From contig DWZD01000045.1 in the NCBI GenBank assembly GCA_019118345.1, positions 1 through 36,777 of the forward strand: a stretch of 36,777 nt of DNA, written 5' to 3'. The notes under the pieces were generated by a model. The model worked only from the letters and a program-made list of their open reading frames with translations, was not told the origin of the DNA and ran no database searches. Of this stretch, positions 1 through 6,884 are shown piece by piece. Position 1 is the stretch's first letter. Every line of letters starts with the position of its first letter. A program made the position numbers and the translations under genes. The stretch comes from Candidatus Desulfovibrio intestinavium (GTDB lineage Bacteria > Desulfobacterota > Desulfovibrionia > Desulfovibrionales > Desulfovibrionaceae).

Positions 1-1187
1 TCGATATGCGAACCCGTATTGTAGCGCGACCAGCCGCCGGAGAGCGCGCCAAAGGCCGCCACGCCCTTGCCGCCCTCGGCCGGCGAGGCCCGCACGGCCC
101 GCCCGGCCGCCTCCATCCCCTTGCCCGCCGCCAAATCGGCCCCCTGCAGGGCCAGCGTCGTGCCGCTCACATGCCCCTCGGACAGGGCCTTGGTCTGGGG
201 GTTGAAACGAGCGCTGGTTACCTGCGCGTAAATGCTCGTGGCATCGGTTTGGATCACGAGATCATGGGTTACGCTCACGCCGCGCTGCACATTGGCAAGG
301 TTTGGCGTGGTGATCGTTAAGCTGGCGGTTATGAGCCCGTTGCCGTTGTAGAGGATGACCACCTTGTCGCCCACGCCCAGTGCCCGGCCCGCGCCCGACA
401 TGCCCCGCATGGCAAGAGAGAATTCGACGCCGAACAGAGCTGTCCAGCTGTCGGTGAGGGTCAACGCCGGCTGGTCGACCCGGAAGGTTGCGGGCAATTG
501 GAAGATGAGCTGACTAAAACCCGAGAGTTGTTTGGCCGTCAGGCCGCTGGTCCGCACGATCAGGAAGGTGTCAGATACGTTTGCGCCATTATCTGAGTAG
601 TGCCCATGAATTTCGCAGCGACTCAGATCGGGCGAGCCGGACAGGATAACCGTGATCTTGTCTAGTTTGGTGCTGTCGATCTTCCCGCCGAAGACGTTCC
701 CCCGCACCGTGCCGCCGCTGATGATGACCGTGCTGTTTCTGACATCGCCCCCGTTCGCGGCATACCCGCCGATGACATCCCCAGCCACCGTGCCGCCGCT
801 GATGATGACCGTGCTGTTTGTGACATCGCCCCCGTTCGCGGCATACCCGCCGATGACATCCCCAGCCACCGTACCGCCGGTCATGATGACCGTGTTGGTG
901 TCGGCATTCACATCTTTGGCGTCGGTGTAGCCGCCGTAGACAGAGCCGTCGAAGCCGCCGTCAATGATGACATGACCGCCGCTGCCGGTCGTTGAGCCGA
1001 TGTAGGCGGGATTTCCAAAATCATCTTTCCCCACCTCCCCGCCGCTGTTGGCCCCTGCGGGCAGGGGCGGCAGGGCGGTCAGGGCGCAGGCGCAGGCAAG
1101 GGCAAGGGCGCGCAGGCGGCAGCGGCGCAGCACGGCGCGGTAGCGTTTGGCAAGGCAGGTGAGGGCGTGACGGCTTTGTTTCAGCAT
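1..1187 (-). CDS. Autotransporter (type V secretion), N-terminal part, runs off the left edge
   Basis: The minus-strand frame is open from the ATG at 1187 to the window edge, giving about 395 residues of a longer protein. Residues 1-46 look like a long secretion signal: a basic stretch (RHALTCLAKRYRAVLRRCR), a hydrophobic core (LRALALACACALTALP) and a probable cleavage site after AGA. Residues about 60-170 hold Gly-rich repeats of the type GGTVAGDVIGGYAANGGDV, encoded by 81-bp direct repeats and usual for beta-helical passengers. The last visible residues (AAFGALSGGWSRYNTG) resemble the start of the C-terminal autotransporter beta-barrel, so the passenger is only about 300 residues and most of the barrel is outside. 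The product would be displayed on or released from the outer membrane, perhaps as an adhesin; the ligand is unknown. No clear ribosome-binding site precedes the ATG, so the exact start is less certain than the frame. Confidence 0.8.
   Translation of the reverse strand, partial: MLKQSRHALTCLAKRYRAVLRRCRLRALALACACALTALPPLPAGANSGGEVGKDDFGNPAYIGSTTGSGGHVIIDGGFDGSVYGGYTDAKDVNADTNTVIMTGGTVAGDVIGGYAANGGDVTNSTVIISGGTVAGDVIGGYAANGGDVRNSTVIISGGTVRGNVFGGKIDSTKLDKITVILSGSPDLSRCEIHGHYSDNGANVSDTFLIVRTSGLTAKQLSGFSQLIFQLPATFRVDQPALTLTDSWTALFGVEFSLAMRGMSGAGRALGVGDKVVILYNGNGLITASLTITTPNLANVQRGVSVTHDLVIQTDATSIYAQVTSARFNPQTKALSEGHVSGTTLALQGADLAAGKGMEAAGRAVRASPAEGGKGVAAFGALSGGWSRYNTGSHI
706..867 (-). repeat. Two tandem 81-bp direct repeats in the autotransporter passenger
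   Basis: Units 706-786 and 787-867 are identical except for one base (tttctgac against tttgtgac at the same place). A decayed third unit begins at 868 and another fragment precedes 706. Each unit encodes 27 residues with the cores GGTVAGDVIGGY and STVIISG, so gain or loss of a unit keeps the frame. Near identity points to recent duplication or gene conversion. Confidence 0.9.
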
Positions 1188-1547
1188 GGGGAGCTTCGAG
1201 TGCGGCGGCGCGGGCCGCAATGATGGGAAACATTGGCAAGTTAGCGCATTGCATGAAAGAAAGCAAGGCGTTTTAGCTGGTTGAATGGATGAACCGTTTG
1301 TTGGAAGTGGGGACGGAGGGAGAGGAACATTTTTTCTCTGGTTGCGTGTGCGACCGGCCAGCGGCTCCGGCCCGGCAGGGGGAAGACGCTGTTGCGGGGC
1401 AACAACGGCCGACGTCACGCAAGGCGCGCACGTCTTTGCATGTCGGCGGCCGCGCGGAACGCGAAAAAGCGCCCGCCCGGACGGGAGAGCGCTTGCAAAC
1501 CGCTGCTTTTCCTGTTGGCGGCAACGGGGAGGGAAGTCGAAGGACGT
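1188..1547. other. Intergenic stretch without a convincing gene
   Basis: About 360 bases between the divergently read autotransporter start and the 3' end of the peroxiredoxin gene. The only clear element is the peroxiredoxin terminator at 1464-1493. Near 1305-1345 a G-rich run with several GG/GGG tracts, followed by a T-run, faintly resembles the intergenic hairpin elements found at 16.5 and 22.5 kb, but no long stem can be formed. Open frames here have no ribosome-binding site and no recognisable domain. Confidence 0.5.
1464..1493 (-). terminator. Rho-independent terminator of the peroxiredoxin gene
   Basis: Read on the minus strand, an AGCGC/GCGCT outer stem encloses a CCCG/CGGG inner stem and is followed by five T. 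It lies 55 bases after the peroxiredoxin stop codon. Confidence 0.7.
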
Positions 1548-2195
1548 CTAGATGTCCCGGTGGCAGAACCACCAGTCATAGCCTTCGTGTTCGGTCAGGC
1601 GCTGGCGGGCGCATTCCACGTCGGCTGCAGGCGGCACGATGACCCGTCGCCCGATAAGTTCGTTGTCCGGCCAGCCCGCGGGCACGGCGCAAGCGTGCGC
1701 ATCCGAGGTCTGGAGCGCCTTGAGGGCGCGCAGAATTTCGTCCATGTTTCGGCCCACTTCCTGCGGATAGTAGAGCATGAGCCGCAGGATGCCCTGCGGA
1801 TCGACGAGGAAAACCGCCCGCACGGTATTGCTGCCCTTGCCGGGATGGAGCATGCCGAGCTGTTCGGCAATCTGGCCCCGATCGTCGGCAATGACCGGAA
1901 ACTCAATCGCCACGCCGAGCTTTTCCCGGATCCATTCCAGCCATTTGATGTGGGAAAACACCTGATCAATGGACAGGCCCACCAGCATGGCATTGAGCGC
2001 CCGGAAGTCATCCATGCGCTTCTGGAAGGCCACAAATTCCGTGGTGCAGACCGGGGTGAAGTCCGCCGGGTGGCTGAACAGCACCAGCCATTTGCCCGCA
2101 CTGTCCCGGGGCAGCGTCAGCGGGCCTTGGGTGGTCTGGGCGCTGATTTCGGGAAAGGCTTGTCCAAGCAGGGGAAGGCGTTGCGTTTCTGTCAT
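1548..2195 (-). CDS. 1-Cys peroxiredoxin (Prx6/AhpC-TSA family)
   Basis: 215 residues; reduces hydrogen peroxide and organic peroxides in the cytoplasm. The peroxidatic motif [13 protein letters not shown] is at residues 42-54, with the active cysteine at 50. The Prx6-type C-terminal extension is present ([19 protein letters not shown], then a tail ending in WWFCHRDI). Further cysteines occur only in the tail, so whether it works as a 1-Cys or atypical 2-Cys enzyme cannot be told from sequence. The start chosen is the ATG at 2195, preceded by AAGGAGCACACC; the frame stays open upstream but that part crosses the promoter. Single gene with its own terminator. A palindrome over the promoter (2212-2226) suggests repression by a Fur/PerR-type regulator. 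Confidence 0.93.
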   Translation of the reverse strand: MTETQRLPLLGQAFPEISAQTTQGPLTLPRDSAGKWLVLFSHPADFTPVCTTEFVAFQKRMDDFRALNAMLVGLSIDQVFSHIKWLEWIREKLGVAIEFPVIADDRGQIAEQLGMLHPGKGSNTVRAVFLVDPQGILRLMLYYPQEVGRNMDEILRALKALQTSDAHACAVPAGWPDNELIGRRVIVPPAADVECARQRLTEHEGYDWWFCHRDI

Positions 2196-2211
2196 GGTGT
2201 GCTCCTTTTTT

Positions 2212-2226
2212 TGAAATTGAATTTCA
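2212..2226 (-). promoter_or_regulatory. Fur/PerR-like operator before the peroxiredoxin gene
   Basis: Perfect palindrome TGAAATTCAATTTCA with 7-bp arms and a 1-bp centre, directly downstream of the -10 box and 17 bases before the ATG. From memory, the reported Desulfovibrio Fur motif has the form TGAAAATnATTTTCA; this site differs by one base in each arm. The position over the transcription start would fit repression relieved by peroxide or metal limitation. Confidence 0.6.
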
Positions 2227-2255
2227 TTTTTAATAATAACGCCGGAGCTTGTCAA
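2227..2255 (-). promoter_or_regulatory. Sigma70-type promoter of the peroxiredoxin gene
   Basis: On the minus strand: TTGACA (2255-2250), a 17-base spacer, then TAAAAA (2232-2227). The -35 box is a perfect consensus and the -10 is AT-only, in a local AT-rich patch of a G+C-rich genome. Confidence 0.6.
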
Positions 2256-2368
2256 GAGCTGGTTGGCGGTTTGGCGCGGGCGTTTCGCGCCCGGCCGGGA
2301 ACAGGCGCAAGAGGGCGCAAGCGGCCCGGACGTGGCGGCGTCAGTCGGGCGGCGTCTGCCGCGCGCAC

Positions 2369-2401
2369 AAAAAAAACCGCGCCTTCCTGCGGAAAGCGCG
2401 G
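2369..2401 (-). terminator. Rho-independent terminator of the lipoprotein gene
   Basis: Minus strand: an 11-bp stem CCGCGCTTTCC / GGAAGGCGCGG (one G-T pair) with loop GCA, followed by eight T. It lies 27 bases after the stop codon of the lipoprotein gene. Confidence 0.85.
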
Positions 2402-2427
2402 CGTTGACGAGCCGGTGCGGGCCGGGA

Positions 2428-3156
2428 TCAGAATCCCTTGCCGCTGAAGATGCCGCTGCCGCCCTCATACGGCTTGAGGGAGGGATCGACCCAGTAGAGA
2501 ATTTCGTGGCCCATGTCCCAGGCCAGACTGCGGACGATGAAGCCGGGGGCGTCGGCGGGATTGCGTTCCTTGATGGAGAACAGATAAAAATCGTGCACCT
2601 TGCGGGATTCCATCAGACCTCCCTGGGCGAGCGACCAGATGAGCATGCCGGACTTCACGTCGTAGATCTCCACCGCGAGGGACACTGAGCTGTCGCCGCC
2701 GGAAGCGCCGTCAATGAAGTGATTGATATAGCCGCCGATGACCAGCTCAGCCCCTTGCTTGCGGGCAAGGTAAAGGGCGCGCTGCGGGTCGTAGGGGCCG
2801 GCGTTGGGTTCGTATTGCAGGGTTTGGAAGGCATTGAGCGAAAGCCATACCTGCCAGAACTGGCGGGTGATCTGATCGGCGGCGGTGAGCGCCCCAGCCG
2901 TCTGCTGCACCATGCGGAAGGGGACGAACAGGGCCGTGGGCCGGTGTCCGGCCGGACGCAGGGGGGAGACGTAGACCGCCGGATTTTGGCGGCGCACGAA
3001 GTTGTTGATCTGGAATTGGAAGGGCGTGCTGAAGTCGCCGGTGGTGGTGATGCTTCGCGGGCTGTCGTCCGGCGGTCTGGTGCAGCCGGTCAGGGCCGGG
3101 AGGCAGCACAGCAGGACAAGGGCAAGGCAGACAAGGGGGCTGGAGCTGGGACGCAT
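2428..3156 (-). CDS. Lipoprotein of unknown function, possibly LpoB/CsgG-like fold
   Basis: 242 residues. The ATG at 3156 is preceded by CAGGAGTTTTGT; earlier in-frame starts would put the signal peptide inside the protein. [20 protein letters not shown] followed by ALTGC is a lipoprotein signal with lipobox LTGC, and the residues after the cysteine (TRPP) give no inner-membrane retention signal, so outer-membrane anchoring is likely. The mature part has an alternating beta/alpha look ([40 protein letters not shown]), reminiscent of envelope lipoproteins that compute a partner-facing CsgG/TolB-N type domain (LpoB, GNA1162). That is only a fold guess. An 8-bp stem hairpin (3175-3197) lies in the 5' leader. 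Single gene with its own terminator. Confidence 0.75.
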   Translation of the reverse strand: MRPSSSPLVCLALVLLCCLPALTGCTRPPDDSPRSITTTGDFSTPFQFQINNFVRRQNPAVYVSPLRPAGHRPTALFVPFRMVQQTAGALTAADQITRQFWQVWLSLNAFQTLQYEPNAGPYDPQRALYLARKQGAELVIGGYINHFIDGASGGDSSVSLAVEIYDVKSGMLIWSLAQGGLMESRKVHDFYLFSIKERNPADAPGFIVRSLAWDMGHEILYWVDPSLKPYEGGSGIFSGKGF

Positions 3157-3331
3157 ACAAAACTCCTGCGGGCCGCTGTGCGTCTCCCGCGCACAGCATA
3201 AAGAATCAGGGCCACGGCCTGTCGAAAAACCGGCGACCGAACAAGAATCACGGAAAATATGCAATATTCGGGCCATATGTCATCGGGCCGCCCCGGCAGG
3301 TCGTCGCAGGCGGGCCAAGGCGTCCCCGGCC

Positions 3332-4372
3332 CTATCGGGGCAGGCCGAACATGAGCATGAGCAGGCAAAACAGAATCGGGAGCGCGAGTCCCAGCAGGGT
3401 ACGCGACCAGTCCAGACCAAGGGCCATGCGGCAGCCGGTGATGATGCAGGCCATACTCCAGATGATGCCCACCTGAACGCCCAGAACGGGAATGAGGCAC
3501 AGCAGCACCGGGGCGGCGCTGTAGGCCACCACCTGAAAGATGAGGTAAAAGGCGGCGTGCCGCACGCCGGCGAGCCGGAAGCCCAGGAGCAGGAGGGCGC
3601 TGAGGATATAGAGCTGAAAGACAAGGCTCGCCATGCCGGTGAGACCGTAGAGCAGGGGCTGATTGATCGCGAAACGGAACAGCAGCCCGACGACACTGTC
3701 CGGCGGTAGGGTCTGCGCAAGAACCTCCCGGCTCATGTGGATCCAGAAGAGCTGGGTGCAGATCACCACCAGCACCACCACAAGATAGTAGAACAGGGCG
3801 CGCCACTGGGGCGCATCAGGGTTGAGGCGGGCGAAAAAGCGGCCGCCGCCGAACATGATCCGCAGGGTCGTCTGGTAAAAGGCCGAAATGTAGCCCGCAG
3901 GCGCAGGGGCCAGATCCCAGGGGTTGGCATCCGCATCGGGCTGGTCATGGCGGCGGCCCTTTCGGTTGCGCGGGCGGTGGGGGGCATCCTCAGGGGCTGC
4001 CGGTTCCGGCGCATGAGCGGGGGCAGCGGCCTGGTCGTCGCTGGGCGCGCCGGACTCGGAGGCAGAGACGGGCCGGATCCTGTCCTGCCGGGAAGCGTCC
4101 TGTGGCGAATCGTTCTGTGGTGAAGCGCTTTGCCCGGGGGCGTGCGTCGGCTCGCCGGGCACAATGGCCCCGGGCGGCAAGACGACCGTTTCGCTACGAA
4201 AGTCGATAGGTTTTTCTGGTGTGCCGTGCTCAAGCACATGGCTCGAGGCATCTTCCGGCAGGAAGCGGAAGCGGCAGCCGCATTTGGGGCAGGTGGCGAC
4301 AACAGGGCGCGACGGGGCGCGATCCGACGAAAGCTCGCGAAAGAATCCGCAATCCGGGCAGCTGATTTTCAT
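3332..4372 (-). CDS. MJ0042-type zinc ribbon plus YIP1-family membrane protein
   Basis: 346 residues from the ATG at 4372. The N-terminus is a zinc ribbon: CPDC at residues 5-8 and CPKC at 28-31, in the layout of the MJ0042 family often found at the start of deltaproteobacterial proteins. Then comes a low-complexity Pro/Ala/Gln/Asp linker (about residues 55-155). The C-terminal half has about five membrane spans (such as LFYYLVVVLVVICTQLFWIH and VVAYSAAPVLLCLIPVLGV) in the pattern of bacterial YIP1-domain proteins, with the typical amphipathic lead-in ISAFYQTTLRIMFGGGRFFA. The role of bacterial YIP1 proteins is not established. No strong ribosome-binding site is visible. The neighbouring lipoprotein gene is 175 bases downstream, so co-transcription is possible but unproven. 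Confidence 0.8.
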   Translation of the reverse strand: MKISCPDCGFFRELSSDRAPSRPVVATCPKCGCRFRFLPEDASSHVLEHGTPEKPIDFRSETVVLPPGAIVPGEPTHAPGQSASPQNDSPQDASRQDRIRPVSASESGAPSDDQAAAPAHAPEPAAPEDAPHRPRNRKGRRHDQPDADANPWDLAPAPAGYISAFYQTTLRIMFGGGRFFARLNPDAPQWRALFYYLVVVLVVICTQLFWIHMSREVLAQTLPPDSVVGLLFRFAINQPLLYGLTGMASLVFQLYILSALLLLGFRLAGVRHAAFYLIFQVVAYSAAPVLLCLIPVLGVQVGIIWSMACIITGCRMALGLDWSRTLLGLALPILFCLLMLMFGLPR

Positions 4373-4465
4373 GGCGGCAGCATAGCAGAGAGAAAATGCC
4401 GCCGCAAGTTTTCTCCGGCCAGGGGGGCAGGCGCTTAGCCGCCCGTCCGCCGTACCGCTCCTGCC

Positions 4466-4494
4466 TTGACGAATCGGGGCGCAGACCCTACAAC
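4466..4494 (+). promoter_or_regulatory. Sigma70-type promoter upstream of the seven-gene run
   Basis: TTGACG (4466-4471), 17-base spacer, TACAAC (4489-4494), placing the transcription start near 4501 and leaving a leader of about 55 bases. It could drive the DUF3298 gene and, because spacing is tight, the whole set up to 9801. Confidence 0.5.
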
Positions 4495-4554
4495 CACACA
4501 ACGGTTTTGTTGCCCGGCGGCAACGACCGAATCCTGCCTCCGGGGGCTTCGCCC

Positions 4555-5397
4555 ATGCGTGCCTGTGTTGTCTTGTTGCCGATCCTTGCGCGTCCGATCG
4601 CGTTTCTCCTGCTTTGCTGCCTCTCCCTTTCGGCGAGCGCATCCGATGCCGCTGCCGTGGACAATCTGTCGCCGCGGAAGGATGCGACCGGCGAGACCGC
4701 GCGGCTCGGCCGGGTGGGCATCACGGCCGAAGGCCGACTGGAACAGGAGAAACGGGCCGGGCAGGGCGAGCGCCTTTTGCAGCGGCAGGGGCGGCAGAAC
4801 ATGCCGGACATCCACATTGCCTATCCGGTTCTGGGCTACGCCGCCGTGGATGAGGACGTGCGCAACTGGGTCAACGCCATTGCCGATACCTTTGATGTGG
4901 AAATGGCCTCCCTGCTCCACGAGGCGGACATGATGGGCGAGGCGGCGGACGAAGGCCGCTATGCTCTGCACGGTTCCTGCACGGTGCTGCGCCCCTCGCG
5001 GGAGGCGGCCAGTCTGGTTTTCGAGATCTGGACGTATACGGGCGGGGCACACGGCAATCTCGACATCATCACCCTGAATTACAGCCTGATCACGGGCCAG
5101 CGCCTCGACTTCGTGGATATTTTCGGCGACGTGGACAAGGCCCTTTCCCTCCTGTCCAGCAATTCGCGGGAGGTGCTGTCCCGGCGGCTGGCCGGCGGGC
5201 GCATGGATCAGTGGATTGTGGACGGCACGGCGCAGGATGTAAACAATTTTGCGAGCCTCGGCCTGACCTCGCAAGGGGTGCGCGTCTATTTTCAACCCTA
5301 TCAGGTGGCCCCCTGGGCCGCCGGGGCGCAGGCGGTGGACATTCCGCTGGAAGCCCTCATGCGGGCCAAACCCTTTCTGACGCTCTGGGACAAGTGA
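4555..5397 (+). CDS. Exported DUF3298/RsiV-like domain protein
   Basis: 280 residues. The start at 4555 gives a signal peptide (MRACVVLLPILARPIAFLLL, then CCLSLSASA). The mature protein has the PdaC/RsiV-like architecture: a beta-rich segment (IHIAYPVLGYAAVDEDVRNW) leading into DUF3298, recognisable by YTGGAHGN, LNYSLITGQRLDFVDIF and VYFQPYQVAPWAAGAQ, and ending in PLEAL. Such domains occur in anti-sigma factor RsiV (lysozyme binding) and many periplasmic proteins; a lysozyme link here is only inferred from the family. No transmembrane anchor beyond the signal peptide is seen. The stop codon is one base from the GTG of the next gene, so it may head the operon, although its role does not obviously match acyl-chain synthesis. 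Confidence 0.8.
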   Translation: MRACVVLLPILARPIAFLLLCCLSLSASASDAAAVDNLSPRKDATGETARLGRVGITAEGRLEQEKRAGQGERLLQRQGRQNMPDIHIAYPVLGYAAVDEDVRNWVNAIADTFDVEMASLLHEADMMGEAADEGRYALHGSCTVLRPSREAASLVFEIWTYTGGAHGNLDIITLNYSLITGQRLDFVDIFGDVDKALSLLSSNSREVLSRRLAGGRMDQWIVDGTAQDVNNFASLGLTSQGVRVYFQPYQVAPWAAGAQAVDIPLEALMRAKPFLTLWDK

Positions 5398-5398
5398 C

Positions 5399-5776
5399 GT
5401 GCCGCCCCAGCCCGTGGACATGCGTTTTGCCCCTGCCGCCTTCATGCGCGAGGATCATTTCCCCGGCGCGCCCTGCGTGCCGGGTTCCTGTCTGCTGGAG
5501 GCTGTGCGCCGCGCGGCGGAACAGGCCTTTGCCCGTCCGGTGCTGGAGGTGACGCAGGCCCGCTTCCGGCGGTTTGTGCGTCCGGGGCAGGCCTGCCGCC
5601 TGTACTGGAAACTGCCCGGCCCGGCTGCCGTCATGTCCGGGGCGGCCGAAGCGGCGCTTCCCGTGCGGGTGAGCTGGCAGCTGCGCGAGGCGGCGGATCC
5701 GTCCGGCGGAGCGCGTCTGGCCGAGGGGGAATTGCGCCTTGCCGCAGCGGGCGCAAAGGGGGCGGCATGCGTCTGA
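5399..5776 (+). CDS. FabZ-like hot-dog 3-hydroxyacyl-ACP dehydratase
   Basis: 125 residues. The signature HFPGAPCVPGSCLLEA (residues 20-35) matches the FabZ motif, keeping the catalytic His (20) and the acidic residue (Glu34). It would remove water from a 3-hydroxyacyl-ACP to give the 2-enoyl-ACP. It lacks the usual FabZ N-terminal extension; the start may be the GTG at 5399 or the ATG at 5420, both in frame. It is followed by the SDR gene with a 10-base overlap, and precedes carrier protein and ketosynthase genes, which supports a pathway-dedicated copy rather than the housekeeping enzyme. From memory, Desulfovibrio biotin loci contain such a dehydratase gene. Confidence 0.8.
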   Translation: MPPQPVDMRFAPAAFMREDHFPGAPCVPGSCLLEAVRRAAEQAFARPVLEVTQARFRRFVRPGQACRLYWKLPGPAAVMSGAAEAALPVRVSWQLREAADPSGGARLAEGELRLAAAGAKGAACV

Positions 5777-6507
5777 GCTATGATGGCCCGGTGCTCTTGC
5801 TGGGCGGCGGCTGCACCCTGGGGCTGGCCGTGGCGGCGGCCTTGCGCGAGGAAGGCGCGGCGGTGCTGGCGGCCTGCGGCAGCGAGGCGGGCCTGCGCGC
5901 CTGTGCGGACGCCGGGCTGACCGCCGAACCGCTGGGCGATCCCGAAAGCCTGCCCGAACGCTGCGCCGAGCGCATGGGACAGGTTCCCGGCCATATGCTG
6001 GATTTGCGGCACTCGCGTGCCGAGGCCCTGCTGGCGGGCCTGCCGCCGGAGGCCATCGAACGCTGGGCCGGGGAGGACATCGCCCTGCGCGCCCGCCTGC
6101 TGCGCGCGCTGACCCGGGCCATGCTCATGCGGCGCACGGGACGCTGCGTCTTTGTCTCCTCCTCGGCGGCGCTGCGGCCCTCGCCGGGGCAGGCCTGGTA
6201 TGCGGCGGCCAAACTGGCCGGGGAGGCCCTGTTCCGCAGTGCGGGCACTGAGCTGGCCGGACGGGGCATCACCGCCTGTTCCGCCCGCCTCAGCTGGCTG
6301 GACGCGGGGCGCGGGCGCACCTTCCTGAACGATGCGGCGCAGGCCCGCCGGGCCGCGCGCGCCATGCCGTCCGGTCGCCTGCTCCGGCTGGAAGAGGCCG
6401 TGGCGCCCCTTGTCTTTCTGCTGTCCCGCGAAGCGGCAGGCATCAATGCCTGCTGCGTGGACATCGACGGCGGCCTCGGGGCCGTCAAACTGCCGGAGAC
6501 GCCATGA
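5767..6507 (+). CDS. Short-chain dehydrogenase/reductase, FabG-like 3-oxoacyl-ACP reductase
   Basis: 246 residues, typical SDR length. The cofactor loop is LLGGGCTLG (residues 11-19), a variant of TGxxxGIG; the catalytic set is Ser131-133 (SSS), Tyr145 and Lys149 (YAAAK). It probably reduces 3-oxoacyl-ACP with NAD(P)H. The C-terminus (INACCVDIDGGLG) matches the SDR end pattern with a terminal GG dipeptide. It starts inside the previous gene (10-base overlap) and ends with an ATGA overlap into the carrier-protein gene, so translation is coupled. The Gly-rich loop lacks the usual initial Thr, making cofactor preference hard to predict. Confidence 0.85.
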   Translation: MRLSYDGPVLLLGGGCTLGLAVAAALREEGAAVLAACGSEAGLRACADAGLTAEPLGDPESLPERCAERMGQVPGHMLDLRHSRAEALLAGLPPEAIERWAGEDIALRARLLRALTRAMLMRRTGRCVFVSSSAALRPSPGQAWYAAAKLAGEALFRSAGTELAGRGITACSARLSWLDAGRGRTFLNDAAQARRAARAMPSGRLLRLEEAVAPLVFLLSREAAGINACCVDIDGGLGAVKLPETP

Positions 6508-6881
6508 AGAGTCTGACCCATGCCGCTGCGCTGGAAGCGGTCAAGGCCATTGTGGCCGATATCTTTGAATGTGATCCCGCCAGCCTGCATGAGACTACCC
6601 GCCTCATGACGGACTTGCCCTGCGAATCCGTCGATCTGCTGGAAATCAGCATCCGTCTGGGCCAGGCCTGCCATATCGCCGTGGATGACGAGACGGCCTT
6701 TCTCCGTTCCGTGCGGCTCTGGGCGGCGGACGGGCCGCAAGCCCTCGCTGCGGCCTGCCCGCATCTGCCGGAAGCCCGCCGTGAGGAAATCCGGCTTCAG
6801 GTGAGCGCAAGCCCCGCCCTCTCCCCCCTGAGCCTGGGCGATCTGGCCCATTACGCAACGTATGCGGCGGCGCAGGGGTAG
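6504..6881 (+). CDS. Acyl carrier protein-like protein with C-terminal extension
   Basis: 125 residues. The segment PCESVDLLEISIRLG (residues 39-53) matches the phosphopantetheine attachment site of carrier proteins, with Ser42 as the modified residue and Glu in place of the usual Asp before it. The preceding helix (VKAIVADIFECDPASLHETT) is carrier-like. A normal ACP is about 78 residues; here about 45 extra residues follow (from ARREEI onward), not recognised. ATGA overlap with the reductase gene. It presumably carries the growing acyl chain for the neighbouring ketosynthase, reductase and dehydratases and presents it to the BioF-like enzyme. Confidence 0.82.
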   Translation: MKSLTHAAALEAVKAIVADIFECDPASLHETTRLMTDLPCESVDLLEISIRLGQACHIAVDDETAFLRSVRLWAADGPQALAAACPHLPEARREEIRLQVSASPALSPLSLGDLAHYATYAAAQG

Positions 6882-6884
6882 CGG

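Noticed and set aside
2719-4123. Several plus-strand frames of 100-235 codons opposite the lipoprotein and YIP1 genes
   Set aside because: Antisense shadows of well-supported minus-strand genes with signal peptide or zinc-ribbon starts.
4489-4530. Possible BirA box (TTGTAAACC-type half sites) near the promoter of the acyl-chain run
   Set aside because: Half-site-like pieces occur (GGTTTTGTTG and CCACACAACGG) but spacing and orientation do not fit the known arrangement of about 14-15 bases between inverted halves.
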